Shown: positions 1 to 10,606 of the stretch, piece by piece | How positions within the stretch are numbered: the first letter of the stretch is position 1 | How the letters are laid out: every line of letters begins with the position of its first letter | DNA from: Escarpia spicata | Taxonomy: Eukaryota; Annelida; Polychaeta; Sabellida; Siboglinidae | Length of the DNA: 64,000 nucleotides | Direction: 5' to 3' | Assembly (NCBI GenBank): GCA_963995525.1 | Contig: OZ023214.1 | Span: 48,267,883-48,331,882, forward strand | Notes under the pieces: generated by a model | Told to the model about the DNA's origin: nothing | Database searches by the model: none | The model's input: only the letters and a program-made list of their open reading frames with translations | Made by a program: the position numbers and the translations under genes

Positions 1-1146
1 TTGCTTCACTGGATTTTCACAGGGACTTCATTGCCCATCAATGACAATGTGCAGAAACTTAAGTCACAACAAAACAGCTAATCAAATGACATATGTTGCC
101 GACTTGAATTATATTTTTGAAATGTGCCCGACTGGTGACACCTGCGAGCCTACAAGCCGATATATTGACGAGATTGTTCGAGTCTCATCAGAGAATTGAG
201 AAGACAAGACTATGATTGAGAGCGAGTGTCTTCAGGAAGAACATAAACAGAGACAACTTTATTTTTGAGCGTACATCTGCAGGGCCCCCTATATCGTGTC
301 AAATGTGAAATAATATAATTCCAGTGCTGACACAATGTCACAAATGTCGGGGTTCATGGATAAACTAACCATACCATCACCACACCTACCTAACCACCAA
401 ATAGTTCAGCAGTATAATGACAGCATGGCAATATTTATGGCACATTGTCCTTTATATAGACTAGCAAACATACTGGAAAACTCGTTGGTTCATAATTGGC
501 TCAATTTTACTGGTAGGTACATTTCAGAGTGGGTTATTAATATACATAATATTCGCCAAAATCTACAAAGTTTTTTGTGCTCATCAGTAAAAAAGTTCAA
601 GACTGCCAAAACTGTTTGCAATGCTGTTTCGTTTCTGTGCTGTTCCCTGTTACATAATCTTCAACAAATGTCTGGTTCCTAGGGGAAATTTTGAAGCAAA
701 TGTCACAAATTCTCCAATCATAGATACATCACTGAAAGTTTGGCACCCAACATACAAACCATCTAGGAGAAGCAGCATAACAAACAACGTTAGAGCAAGG
801 ATAACTTACTAGCAAACACCCTAATCCTCTGGATGATGTTATGTATATACATATATAATTATACACAAACAACATTGGCGGATTCAGAGAGGGTAGTCTA
901 GGGGAGGGGCACAAATACCACCACTGGCGGCCGAATCAAATGGTGTAGAAATGATTTTGCTGCTGCGCCGTAACTTCAGCTTATCCAGTGTCTCGGCTCG
1001 ACTGGCAACATCGGAAGAAGACGGCGGGGGGGGGGGGGGGGGGGGGGGGATGCGATGTTGAAAATGTTTCGCTGTTGCGTCACCGTTACTTCAGCTTATT
1101 GTAACATGAACGTGGGCACGGGGGCACATTTCACGGCCACGTAGGC
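1..1146. other. no recognisable gene; flank of LTR element
   Basis: I see no protein family or RNA gene here. Short open frames (for example 335-682) have no recognisable motif. A run of 24 G lies at 1026-1049, close to the broken 3' end of the Gypsy-type element. Confidence 0.5.
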
Positions 1147-1707
1147 CTATTCAAAAAGGTCTACGGGCATTCCAAATGTCTGGATCCCCGTATGGACAAG
1201 ATGCAGAAGATTGTTTCCTAGAGTATTCGTAAATGACACTGACAGATCTTCTTGGCTTGCACCGATGTCATCACTTATGTTAATGGCGCCACTGATGTCA
1301 TTCAACACCGTCTTAATTGTGTGCTGAAATACTTCGGCCGCCGAGTTTATGCCAAAATGCAGTCGTTTGTACCGAGACAACCCCATATGTATTGAAAAGG
1401 TTGTTATATAACAGCATGCAGGGTCAAGGACTAGCTGATGGTAGCCAGACCGAATATCTCTTTTGCTGAATACTGTGGCCCCTTGCAGGCCTGTAATCAG
1501 TTCATCGATTGTAGGCGTCACATGACGCGTGCGTAAGATGGCTTTGTTGACCTCTCTCATGTCGACGCAGGTACGTATTTCGTCTGGACATTTTTGCTTT
1601 GGTGGCGTGACGATGCGCGACACCCACTCAGTAGGTCCTGTGACCTTCTCAATGACGTCTGCACGTTCAAGCTCTTTGGTGACCTTGTCTCGCAGATGGA
1701 ATGGCAC
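1147..1707 (-). pseudogene. Gypsy-type reverse transcriptase, N-terminal half
   Basis: The frame shows the RT order VTPPKQ...RTCVDMREVNKAI, then FSKRDIRSGYHQL, then F-x-x-x-I-K-T-V and a degenerate catalytic box ISDDIG, where Y/F-x-D-D is usual. It ends soon after the DD box, so thumb, RNase H and integrase are missing. The spacing of the motifs matches Ty3/Gypsy RT. Confidence 0.8.
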
Positions 1708-1836
1708 TCGGTTGTGTTTGCGAGCTACCGGTGTGACAGACGTGTCAATGTACAGCTTGGCAGTGACATTTTTCAGACTGCCTATACCCGTGGCAATGCC
1801 CGGATAATTGGCAATGACCTTCTTGTCTGCTGTTTG

Positions 1837-2200
1837 TCAGTCGGACACACAGTTGACTCCCACTCTCAGGGCCCCAAGCTGCTCAGCAGTAGCCCTGCCC
1901 AGAAGTGAAGGCGAATCTCCATGAACGAGAAGACATTCTGCGATTGTCGACTTGTCACCAATGTGCACGTCACACGTGACGAGCTGACGCGCCACAATTG
2001 GCGGCGATCCATACGGATGTCTAGTCCGTTTGCATGCTTCAAACTGCTCGCCTCGCTCTCGCAACTGCGGGGCTACAGTAGAGTTGATTATGTGGCATCA
2101 TGCACCCGAGTCCATGATCATGTCAACCGGTCCATCTGCAATGATTGCTGTGATCATACCAGAATGAGGCGTCAAAGTAAATGCGTACTCGTTTTCGCTG
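1837..2200 (-). pseudogene. retroviral-type aspartic protease fragment
   Basis: The active-site motif appears as MIMDSGA at about 2096-2116 and is followed directly by an in-frame TGA. The rest of the protease fold continues in the same frame to about 1837, ending near a conserved-looking LLGRATAEQLG. The interrupting stop makes it non-functional as a simple fusion. Such proteases process gag-pol polyproteins. Confidence 0.65.
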
Positions 2201-2260
2201 TTGTCACTATGGGCAACTGATTCTGCCACGTACCGTATTGGATTGACTGGCTGTGGACGT

Positions 2261-2989
2261 TTATTTTGCCACGTCGGTGAGCTGCGCTGTGACTGCTGCC
2301 TTGGTTTGCTTCGGCACATGACAGCGAAATGTCCACGCACTCCACTTTTGTGACACTCTATCACGTGTGCACTTGCATTCGTCACTTGTATGGGCCTGTA
2401 AGTCACAGCGAGTACACCGATCGTGACGTTGCTGAGTGTTAGAATGTATGTTGACCGGTTTACGAGTGTTCGTTTTGGATTGTATGCAGCGTACACTGTG
2501 TTGTTTGCTGTGCCATGAGCCATGGCCCATGTCTTTAGCCTGGCGTTCTGACGATTCTCTCGTTTGCGCTATCTCGATCGCCCTGTTTAGCGTGAGATCC
2601 TTTTCTGCGGCCAGGAGTTTGGTACGCAACGAATCAGAGCGACACCGATCGATTATTTGATCTCTGATGTAATTATCAACATTGTTCCCGTAACCGCATG
2701 ACGATGCCAGCTGTCGTAACCGTGTTACGAACTGCCCGACGCCGATGGTTTCGCCTTCATGCTGTTCAGCGCGATGAAGCATGTGCCTGTTGTTCGGGAT
2801 GTTTGATTTAGGCGTGAAATAGTCCGTCAGTAGTTCTTTTGTCTTTTGAAACGACGACGACGTACCTGTTTCTGTTTCTGGGAATGTATCATAAATGTCC
2901 TGTACGCCATCGCCCGCGGTGTGTAACAGCAAATCACGTTTTTGCTTGTTACATTTCAGTTTTTGTAACGTAATCATTATCATTGTCAT
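2261..2989 (-). pseudogene. gag-like fragment with CCHC zinc knuckle
   Basis: This 242-codon frame resembles retrotransposon gag: a charged helical region with the typical run YFTPKSN...NRHMLHRAEQ, followed by a knuckle CTRCDLQAHTSDEC (C-x2-C-x4-H-x4-C) that is intact. After it the frame leaves the homologous path, and a second, decayed knuckle (CHKSGVRGHFAVMC, one Cys lost) continues in the pol frame. Gag packages element RNA into cytoplasmic particles. The 5' end is truncated or unrecognised. Confidence 0.7.
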
Positions 2990-3964
2990 AGGGAACTTCC
3001 ATGTGATGACGTTTTATTTGATTTAACAAGATTGCCACCCAGAAAATTTACTCTAGAATGCAGGTGGAAAAGGAAGCCTTTTGGCATATCGAGAGTCCAA
3101 CCCTTTTTGTCTACGTGTATCCCGCCCGTCTGAGGTATGTGTTGATTTTATTTTTAAACATTCACACTACTAGCACCCACACAATCAGCAGATAACATGT
3201 TTAATTAATTTACAGTCCTTTGTGAAAATTAGAACTTTATTATATCTAATCTACGCTGCTCCTTTACTAATGTAACGTCTTGTCCTCTAGTCTTTCTATC
3301 TTTCTTAACTGAACAAATATATATTTCTATCAATATATGTATAACCATTCAATATTATAAACACTTCTATCTGATCTCCACTCAATCTCCTGGTCTCTTA
3401 GGCATATTTCGTAACTAAGATTCCTCAGTTTTGGTATCAATTTAGTCGTTGTCCTCTGTACTCTTTCTAGCATATATATGTCCTTCTTGCGATATGGCCT
3501 CCATGCTTGTATACACTATTCTAAATGAGGACTAACTATTGTTTTGTACTGCGGTATTATCAGTTCTTTTTCCTTATACGCTATCATCTAATTAATCCAA
3601 TGATTTGGTTCCCTTTTGAAGCTGCAAATCCACACTGCTTTGAAGCTTTCATATCAGCACTAATGGTTAACCATAAGTCCTTTTCTTTTACAGTAGTACT
3701 TAGAACAGTACCCCCCCCCCCCCCCCCATTGTATATTCTACATCTTCGTCCCCATATCCTGTGTGGAGGCATTTACATTTCCCAAAATTAACAACATGTG
3801 CCATTTTTCAGACCATTTGATCAACCTGTCAAGATCAATGTGTAAATGCTGTCTATCTCCTTCACGTTTAATCCTTCTAAACACTTTTGTATCATCCGCA
3901 AATTACAACACCTTGTTTGTTAGACCATCGTCCAAATCGTTGAAATATATATATATATATATAT

Positions 3965-3986
3965 AGTACTGGGACCTATATTATTC

Positions 3987-4020
<34 letters not shown>

Positions 4021-4042
4021 GAATAATATAGGTCCCAGTACT
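3965..4042. repeat. perfect palindrome with AT core inside LINE copy
   Basis: AGTACTGGGACCTATATT... is followed, after an alternating AT core, by its exact reverse complement ending ...AATATAGGTCCCAGTACT. Sister LINE copies carry this stretch once (near 5675 and 49120), so the inverted copy is an addition in this element. The AT run continues the outer microsatellite at 3940-3964. Confidence 0.9.
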
Positions 4043-4480
4043 GATCCCTGTGGTACCCCACTCAAAACTGATTTCCAGTTTGAAGCCTCGATCCCATCAA
4101 CTACTACCCGTTGTCTTCTGTCAATCAGCCAATTTTCTATCTAGTTAATTATACAATTTCCTATGCCATGGGCCTTTAGTTTAAGCAGTAATCTTTGATG
4201 TGGCACTTCATCGAAAGCTGTCTGAAGATCTAAGTAGATTATATCTACTGGTGATCCCTCGTTTACCCACTTAGTGATATCTTCCAAAAAACAACATATT
4301 TGTTAAGCATGACCTCGCTTTTAGAAACCCATGCTGAGATGGGTTTATCAAGTTATGTTTAACAAGATAGATTCTGCCCAATAGTAGTTTGGGCAGAATC
4401 CCATCCACTCCAGGTGATTTATTATCCTTCATAGCCCTTATTTTGTTAGCTACCAATTCCGGGGATACAATTAACTGTCC

Positions 4481-4491
4481 TAAATTGTCTG
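4481..4491 (+). repeat. left target-site duplication of nested LINE
   Basis: TAAATTGTCTG matches TAAATAGTCTG at 6651-6661 with one mismatch. Both are the antisense of the same codons of the outer LINE, which places the insertion of the + strand LINE in the outer element. Confidence 0.8.
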
Positions 4492-4678
4492 TCCTTATTT
4501 AGCAAAGATAGACTGGAATAACACACTGAAGAATAAGACAGCAACCGAATGCTGGAATATCTTAAATAGTGAAATTAAGTGCATAGTCGATAAATTTGTA
4601 CCTTTCAAAAAACAAGGGAAACGGTCTAAAAAGAAACACTTATCGAAAGAAGCCATTAGAAAAATTAAGTATAAACAA

Positions 4679-6550
4679 ATGATGTGGAAGTCATATAGAT
4701 GTACTGGAAATGATGAAGACTACAACATTTATAAAGAAGCACTTAATCAAGCTACAGCTGAAATTAGAAATTCAAAGAGAAGCTATGAAACAAAATTAGC
4801 TAGTAATATAAAACATGACAGTAAGAGTTTTTATGCGTATATTCGAAGCAAACAGAAAGTTCAGGATAAGGTCGGTCCTCTAGAAGATAGTGCTGGAAAT
4901 ACAATATCAAAGGGATTCTTAATGGCAGAAGACCTGAATGAGTATTTTAGTTCAGTGTTTACCAGGGAAGATATTAGTTCACTGCCAGTACCAGAGGCTA
5001 AGTTCAAGGGGGCAGATTCAGACTATTTAGGACAGTTAGTTGTAACCTCGGAAATGGTAGCTAAGAAAATAAGGGCTATGAAGGATAATAAATCACATGG
5101 AGTGGACGGGATTCCGCCCAAACTACTATTGGAAATTGTAGAACAAATTAGCGCACCGCTTGCAACAGTTTTCAATTTGTCATTAGAAGAGGGAGTGGTT
5201 CCTTTAGAATGGAAAGAGGCAAACATTATACCGTTATTTAAAAAAGGTTCGAGAAACAAGTCAGAGAACTATAGACCAGTGAGTTTAACATCAGTGATTT
5301 GCAAATTATTAGAAAGACTAATTAAAGATCACATGGTGGATTTTCTTGTTAAACATAACTTGATAAACCCATCTCAACATGGGTTTTTAAAAGCGAGGTC
5401 ATGCTTAACAAATATGTTATGTTTTTTGGAAGACATCACTAGGTGGGTAGATGAGGGATCACCAGTGGATATCATCTATTTAGATTTTCAAAAAGCTTTC
5501 GACAAAGTACAACATCAAAGATTACTCCTTAAACTAAAGGCCCATGGCATAGGAAATGGTATAATAAACTGGATAGAAAAATGGCTGAATGACAGAAGAC
5601 AACGTGTAGTAGTTGATGGGGAGGCTTCAAACTGGAAATCGGTATTGAGTGGGGTACCACAGGGATCAGTACTAGGACCTATATTATTCTTAATATATAT
5701 CAACGATTTGAACGATGATATAACAAGCAAGGTGTTAAAATTTGCGGATGATATAAAAGTGTTTAGAAGGATTAAAAGTGATGGAGACAGACAGCATTTA
5801 CAAGATGATCTTGATAGGTTGATCAAATGGTCTGAAAAGTGGCAAATGCTGTTCAATTTTGGGAAATGTAAATGCCTCCACACAGGTCATGGGAATGAAG
5901 AGGTAAAATATAAAATGGGGGGTACTGTTCTAAGTACTACTGTAAAAGAAAAGGACTTAGGGTTAACCATTAGTGCTGATATGAAGGTTTCAGAGCAGTG
6001 CGGAATTGCAGCGTCAAAGGGAAATCAAATCCTTGGATTAATTAGGCGAAATATAGCGTATAAGAAAAAAGAATTAATAGTACCGCTGTACAAAACAATA
6101 GTGAGGCCTCATTTAGAATATTGTATACAAGCATGGAGGCCATATCGCAAGAAGGACATAGATATGCTAGAAAGAGTACAGAGGAGAGCGACTAAAATGA
6201 TACCAAATCTGAGGGATCTTAGTTACGAAATACGCCTAAAAGAATGTGGTTTAACAACACTAGAGACCAGGAGATTGAGAGGAGATCACATAGAAGTGTT
6301 TAAAATATTGAATGGTTATGAAAATATTGATAGAAACATTTTTTTCTCAGTTAAGAAAGATAGAAGGACCAGAGGACATGAAGCTACATTAGTAAAGGAG
6401 CAGTGTAGATTAGATATAAGAAAGTTCTCATTCTCACAAAGGACTGTAAATGAATGGAACAGATTATCTCCTGATTGTGTTGGTGCTAGTAGCGTGAATA
6501 TGTTTAAAAATAAAATCGACACACACCTTAAAAAGGCGGGATACATGTAG
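4679..6550 (+). CDS. LINE reverse transcriptase (ORF2 C-terminal part)
   Basis: This 623-residue frame (first Met at 4679) is continuous upstream to about 4502, where the truncated element begins, so the Met is internal rather than the natural start. RT motifs are present in order: KKGSRNKSENYRPVSLTS around residue 190, YLDFQKAFDKV around 267, SGVPQGSVLGP around 322 and FADD around 355. A C-terminal thumb/connection region of CR1/jockey type follows ([32 protein letters not shown]). No RNase H is visible. The protein would copy LINE RNA at the nicked target. Without the endonuclease the copy is not autonomous, but the RT looks undamaged. Confidence 0.9.
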   Translation: MMWKSYRCTGNDEDYNIYKEALNQATAEIRNSKRSYETKLASNIKHDSKSFYAYIRSKQKVQDKVGPLEDSAGNTISKGFLMAEDLNEYFSSVFTREDISSLPVPEAKFKGADSDYLGQLVVTSEMVAKKIRAMKDNKSHGVDGIPPKLLLEIVEQISAPLATVFNLSLEEGVVPLEWKEANIIPLFKKGSRNKSENYRPVSLTSVICKLLERLIKDHMVDFLVKHNLINPSQHGFLKARSCLTNMLCFLEDITRWVDEGSPVDIIYLDFQKAFDKVQHQRLLLKLKAHGIGNGIINWIEKWLNDRRQRVVVDGEASNWKSVLSGVPQGSVLGPILFLIYINDLNDDITSKVLKFADDIKVFRRIKSDGDRQHLQDDLDRLIKWSEKWQMLFNFGKCKCLHTGHGNEEVKYKMGGTVLSTTVKEKDLGLTISADMKVSEQCGIAASKGNQILGLIRRNIAYKKKELIVPLYKTIVRPHLEYCIQAWRPYRKKDIDMLERVQRRATKMIPNLRDLSYEIRLKECGLTTLETRRLRGDHIEVFKILNGYENIDRNIFFSVKKDRRTRGHEATLVKEQCRLDIRKFSFSQRTVNEWNRLSPDCVGASSVNMFKNKIDTHLKKAGYM

Positions 6551-6598
6551 ATAAAAAGTATTGGACTCTCGATAAGCCAAAAGGCTTCCTTGTCCAAC

Positions 6599-6627
6599 TG
6601 CCATCCAGAGTAATTTTCTGGATGGCA
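6599..6627 (+). other. 3' terminal hairpin of LINE
   Basis: TGCCATCCAGA and TCTGGATGGCA pair over 11 bp around a short loop just before the tail. Equivalent hairpins occur in three other copies (50042-50071, 13652-13681, degraded at 3033-3062). L2-clade LINEs of the stringent type are known to need a 3' stem-loop for RT recognition. Confidence 0.85.
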
Positions 6628-6650
6628 ATCTTGTTAAATCTTGCTAAATC

Positions 6651-7390
6651 TAAATAGTCTGATTCCGCCCCCTTGAACTTAGCGTCTGGTACTGGCAGTG
6701 AACTAATATCTTCCCTGGTAAACACCGAACTAAAATACTCACTCAGGTCTTCTGCCATTAAGAATCCCTCTGACATTATATTTGAGGCACTATCTTCTAG
6801 AGGACCGACCTCAATCATCCTGAACTTTCTGTTTGCTCCGGACATATGCATAAAAAAATTCTTGCTGTCATGTTTTATATTACAGGCTAATTTGTGTTCA
6901 TAGCTTATCTTTGAATTAAAAATTTTTGTTGTAGCTTCGTTAAGTGCTTCTTTATAAATGTTGTAGTCTTCATCATTTTAAGTACATCTATATGACTTCC
7001 ACATCATTTGTTTGTACTTAATTGTTATAATGGTTTATTTCGATAAGTGTTTCTTTCTGGATCGTTTCCTTTGTTTTTCAAGGGAACAAATTTATCTACA
7101 ATGCATTCAATTTCACTCTTTATGACGTATATTACAGCATTATGTTGCTGTCTTATTCTTCAGTGTGTTATTCCAGTCTATCTTTGCTAAATATTTCCTC
7201 ACGTCCTTTTATCTTCCTTTGTGGAAATGTCTCCCGTACTGCTTTTACTATTCCTTTCTGATTTTACTTTGATGGTAAAATGTATCTGGTTGTGATCAGC
7301 TCCCCAGTGGCTCATATATATTGACATGGTCAACTAATTCATTATGTGAGGACAGCACATGTTGAGAAAGGAAACTATCTTGTACTAGAA
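6651..7390 (-). mobile_element. CR1/L2-like LINE, 5' half of the split copy
   Basis: Antisense matches cover the end of the endonuclease domain (LVQDSFLSQHVL, then EPLGS near 7300), the linker and the start of RT (VGPLEDSASNIMSEGFLMAEDLSEYFSSVF). They stop at the codons where the 3016-4491 part resumes. Frameshifts and an internal deletion in the endonuclease show it is old. The 5' limit near 7390 is the last position with similarity to the copy at 47.7 kb. Confidence 0.8.
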
Positions 7391-8282
7391 CCATCCTCGC
7401 AAGCCAGGGCTGTTTGCCATGCAAAACTAACCCTGGCTGATCCCCTACGCGAAGTGCTGAAGTTAGCTGAGTCAAACTAGTAATTGACTTCGCCAGTCGC
7501 GACTGCATTACCCGTGAGAACAGCGCAAATACCCGCCCCAATTTGAAGACGGATAAATGACTTCTGGGAATCCCAATATATAATGACCCGTCCGCCCATT
7601 AAAACGAGCAGCTGAGCGGTATTGTGTATTCGAATAATTGCTTCTACTTCCTAAACATTGCATGTAACACGAGCCACGGTTTGTTGAAATTAGTTTTATT
7701 ATGACCACCTAACCTGCTGGCTGGCACTGACGTAATCAGCAGCAGCGACCCCTGGCGCGCGAGGATGATTAGAAGTATAAACGTGTGGTCCTCGTGCACA
7801 CCACGTACTCTGTAGAGATTTCCATTTCCATTAATTTCGTATTGATAAAAGACTTCCAATTTGCTCTCAAGCAGTCATTGACCGACCATGTGTGGCAGCC
7901 TATGATGCCCCTTGTATATACAGTCTAAAAATAGTGTCATAATTTTCCATAGTGACGCCACGGAAATATAGTAAACAGTTTTACTTTTCTCTTTGAACTT
8001 TCAGTATATAGCAAACACAAAATCATAGTTACAAAGACCTCTATAAAGGCAGACCTGCCACTTGATACGGATTACCCGTATCCGCAATACCGATATTGAC
8101 GATTTGTTTAGTAATACGGCCGTACGTACTCCATTTCGACACGGATTTCAATACAGTTTAGAACAATCTTCATATAGCCACATGAATTACTTGTATGCGT
8201 CACAAAACCATATATCAGTCGAAAAAAAAAACAGCTTTCGGTGCAATGAAATAATTCGTTTATTTTAATGACTAACTAGGCT
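7391..8282. other. no feature recognised
   Basis: Short frames here lack known motifs. The stretch is probably unannotated repeat or intergenic sequence between the LINE and the hAT-like remnant. Confidence 0.4.
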
Positions 8283-8856
8283 ACATTGAAAGAATGAACT
8301 AACTCAACGACGAACAACTGTGCGGTTGTGCGCAAAATGGTCGCAAAGTTTTTGGCGATCAGGTGTTGCGCGACTTCCGTGTCCTCGACCCTGCAGCCCT
8401 TGTGAACCTCACGTACGAGTCGATTGTGCGTCTGGCAGCCCGCTTTGCCCCCGACGTTGATGCCAAACAGCCGAAAGATGAGTATGAAGACTTTCAGCTG
8501 TTGGCCGATGACGTCATCGTGCTGGAAGAGGACGGCCAAGCGCGGTAGATCGACCACGTCTCGTCTGAGATTCAATCAAGACGCCGTTGCAGGCATCTCG
8601 TTTGAGATTCAGTCAAGATGCCGCTGTTGGCAAATGTGATGTAGAGAGGTTGTTTTCCATCTTGCGGAAAATACACACAGACGCACGCCAAAGCTTGAAT
8701 GCGGACACCATTACTGCGTACCTTCTGTGTAAACTGAACATCGACAACCCCTGTCACCAGTTGGCTGTGTCAATGGAGATGCTGACACTGGAACGCATGC
8801 TGAGTCACAGTGATGAATGCAGTTTGTGGCAGATGTTAATTGGGTATAATGTATGA
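8283..8856 (+). pseudogene. hAT-like transposase remnant (C-terminal region)
   Basis: Two consecutive frames look like the C-terminal half of a hAT-type transposase. The first, about 8303-8548, includes GDQVLRDFRVLDPAALVNLT and an acidic end. The second, about 8626-8856, includes DVERLFSILRKIHTDARQSL and LLCKLNIDNPCHQL, which resembles the dimerisation segment found at the end of hAT transposases. Between them a segment of about 40 bp (CTCGT[C/T]TGAGATTCA...) is imperfectly repeated and breaks the frame. No N-terminal zinc finger or terminal repeats were found. A domesticated transposase-like gene is possible, but the broken frame argues against it. Confidence 0.55.
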
Positions 8857-8875
8857 GTAATAAAATTACGTACTT

Positions 8876-10144
8876 GTATTCACATGTTGATATATGATAC
8901 AGATCGATACAGATTCTTGTAGAATTTTAGGTCAAAAATACAGATTGCAACCCAAAAAAGTGGTAGATCTGTTAAAGGACACAATGTGTTGTTTCCAACT
9001 TGGAGATTATTCCTGAAAATATTGATCTCAGTGAAACAGGAGACAACAAAATATTTTCCTTCATATACAATCAATTCTTTATTGCCAATATATCGTTAAC
9101 CAGTATGTAAATTGTAATTCCTGCTATTAAAAAGTGACTCATGAATGCATACATCTTATTATTGGATAATTATATTATCCTCAAACACGTTATTTTACAT
9201 GTAACGACTACCTCTTTTTGGCAATCTTTTAAAAAAAAAATGTATTTAAATGGTGTCCACCTACTATATAATACAACTAATTACTTCCCTGGGTGAGGGA
9301 TAGGGCTAGCTAGGCTGGATCAGTGTAAGGACAACCAATTTAGGCCATTTAAGTAAAATAAGATTACTCTCTTTTTACTCTAACGTCTAGCAAAAAGTCA
9401 ACGACTCAGTCAGACCCGTGCCCATATTCTGAAGTTAAGCTTAATTTAAATAGAGGTCTGCATGTCCCCCTGGATCTTGATAAGACTAGCTTAATTAGCC
9501 TTAGCCTTAGCTTAGGTCAGCCAGCTGGGCAAAGACTAAATAATAGTTAGTGTTCTTGTGTTCCTGTATCTACCGAGGAGCAATCCATCAACATCGAAAA
9601 TAACATGTGTCACTGATTTTACAACTGATGTCATCACACCGATTAAAGTTAGTGACACATTTACAGTTGGCAAGTGAGTTGGCTAGTGACAAAGAGCTGG
9701 TTCAGTTTGAAAGAATCTCCAGGTGGCGCTGCTGCATGACGGTAGTTTTGGCTTGGTCGCTAGGTGGACAAACAGTCTTTGGAAATCCCACCGTGCTATT
9801 TTAGTCCGAACTTGTCAGGTGTAAAACTATTATATTATTGCGCTGGTTGTAACAATATTAATTATATAATATGTCACGACATGTAATAAAGGAGACGATA
9901 CCATGTTACGACACACAAGTGAAAATGTTGTCCAAGTTATGAAAAAACCTAACAGTAAACACTATTACACGCAGGTTGCGGGGAATTATTTTACAAGGGA
10001 ATTTGGTCCGATGAGTCGGACATGACGTAAAACCACGGGAATTCCCATCAATCCTATGTTTGAGAAAGGTTTCTTTTTGGAAGTAGAAAGAGGTGTGTAA
10101 ATCGGTGTGATGGTGATTGTGCATAACGGCAGTTGTAAAGAAAC
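8876..10144. other. 5' flank of CYLD; no coding feature
   Basis: No convincing exon is visible. The CYLD promoter and 5' UTR should lie here, but no TATA box or clear initiator stands out. An upstream non-coding first exon cannot be excluded. Confidence 0.4.
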
Positions 10145-10606
10145 ATGTACTACATACTTACTAAGAAGCAGATAGCGAGGAGGAAAGAAAAGAGCCTCCA
10201 CGGGAAACACAAATGGGATGAAATCGTTGTGCTGGAGGGAAGTCTCTGGTTCACGAAAGACTCTGACTCGACGCCCAGACAGTATCACACACACGGTCAT
10301 ACATCGGAGTTTATCCTGTACTCGGAGGAACACAACGGGGCTGTCCTGCGTTATGAACATGGTGACGTGAAACCGTTATCGGGTGACCAGTATAACCTCC
10401 TTCTCGCACTGACCGTGTGTAGTGAGCGTCTGAAAGTCTTCATGGACCCATCCTGGTTGAAGGAGGCAGCAGAAATTGCCTCTGGTTCGACTGTCTATGT
10501 TCTCAGCAAGTATAGTATATCGCAGGAGAAAATGGTGGGCAAAGTTCGCTACAAAGGAATCTTGCCAGGTGCACAAGGGATCTGGTTTGGCATTGAATTG
10601 TCAGCG
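10145..10606 (+). CDS. CYLD: CYLD exon 1
   Basis: Codons 1-154. The ATG has A at -3 and follows an in-frame TAA nine bases upstream. The end encodes the start of CAP-Gly 1 ([20 protein letters not shown]). Donor GCG|GTAAGT, phase 0. Confidence 0.93.

Larger units (their letters stand above)
1147..2989 (-). mobile_element. Gypsy-type LTR retrotransposon remnant (gag-protease-RT)
   Basis: Reading from 2989 downward gives a gag-like protein, a CCHC zinc knuckle, an aspartic-protease motif and the first half of a Ty3/Gypsy-type reverse transcriptase, in the usual gag-pol order. The second knuckle, protease and RT share one frame that is broken by stops near 2097 and 1836. The first gag part lies in another frame. 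I see no LTRs, no complete RT, no RNase H and no integrase, so this is a truncated dead copy. Gypsy identity rests on domain order and RT motifs; the clade cannot be named. Confidence 0.8.
3016..4491 (-). mobile_element. CR1/L2-like LINE, 3' half of a split copy
   Basis: Antisense matches to the RT and 3' UTR of the intact LINE at 4492-6650 run from the RT N-terminal region (about 4490) to the 3' tail (about 3016). The copy has an internal deletion around 4360, an expanded C tract at 3711-3727 (the sibling copies have about six bases there) and a palindromic insertion at 3965-4042. It ends with a degraded terminal hairpin (3033-3062) and one TTAACAAGAT tail unit. Its missing 5' part lies at 6651-7390, beyond the inserted LINE. 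Confidence 0.85.
4492..6650 (+). mobile_element. CR1/L2-like LINE, 5'-truncated, youngest copy
   Basis: The element starts in the linker between endonuclease and RT and runs to a complete 3' end: stop at 6550, a perfect hairpin at 6599-6627, then ATCTTGTTAA-type tail units instead of poly(A). Flanking 11-bp duplications support target-primed integration into an older antisense LINE. The frame is open throughout, unlike the other copies. 5' truncation is the usual result of incomplete reverse transcription. Confidence 0.9.
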
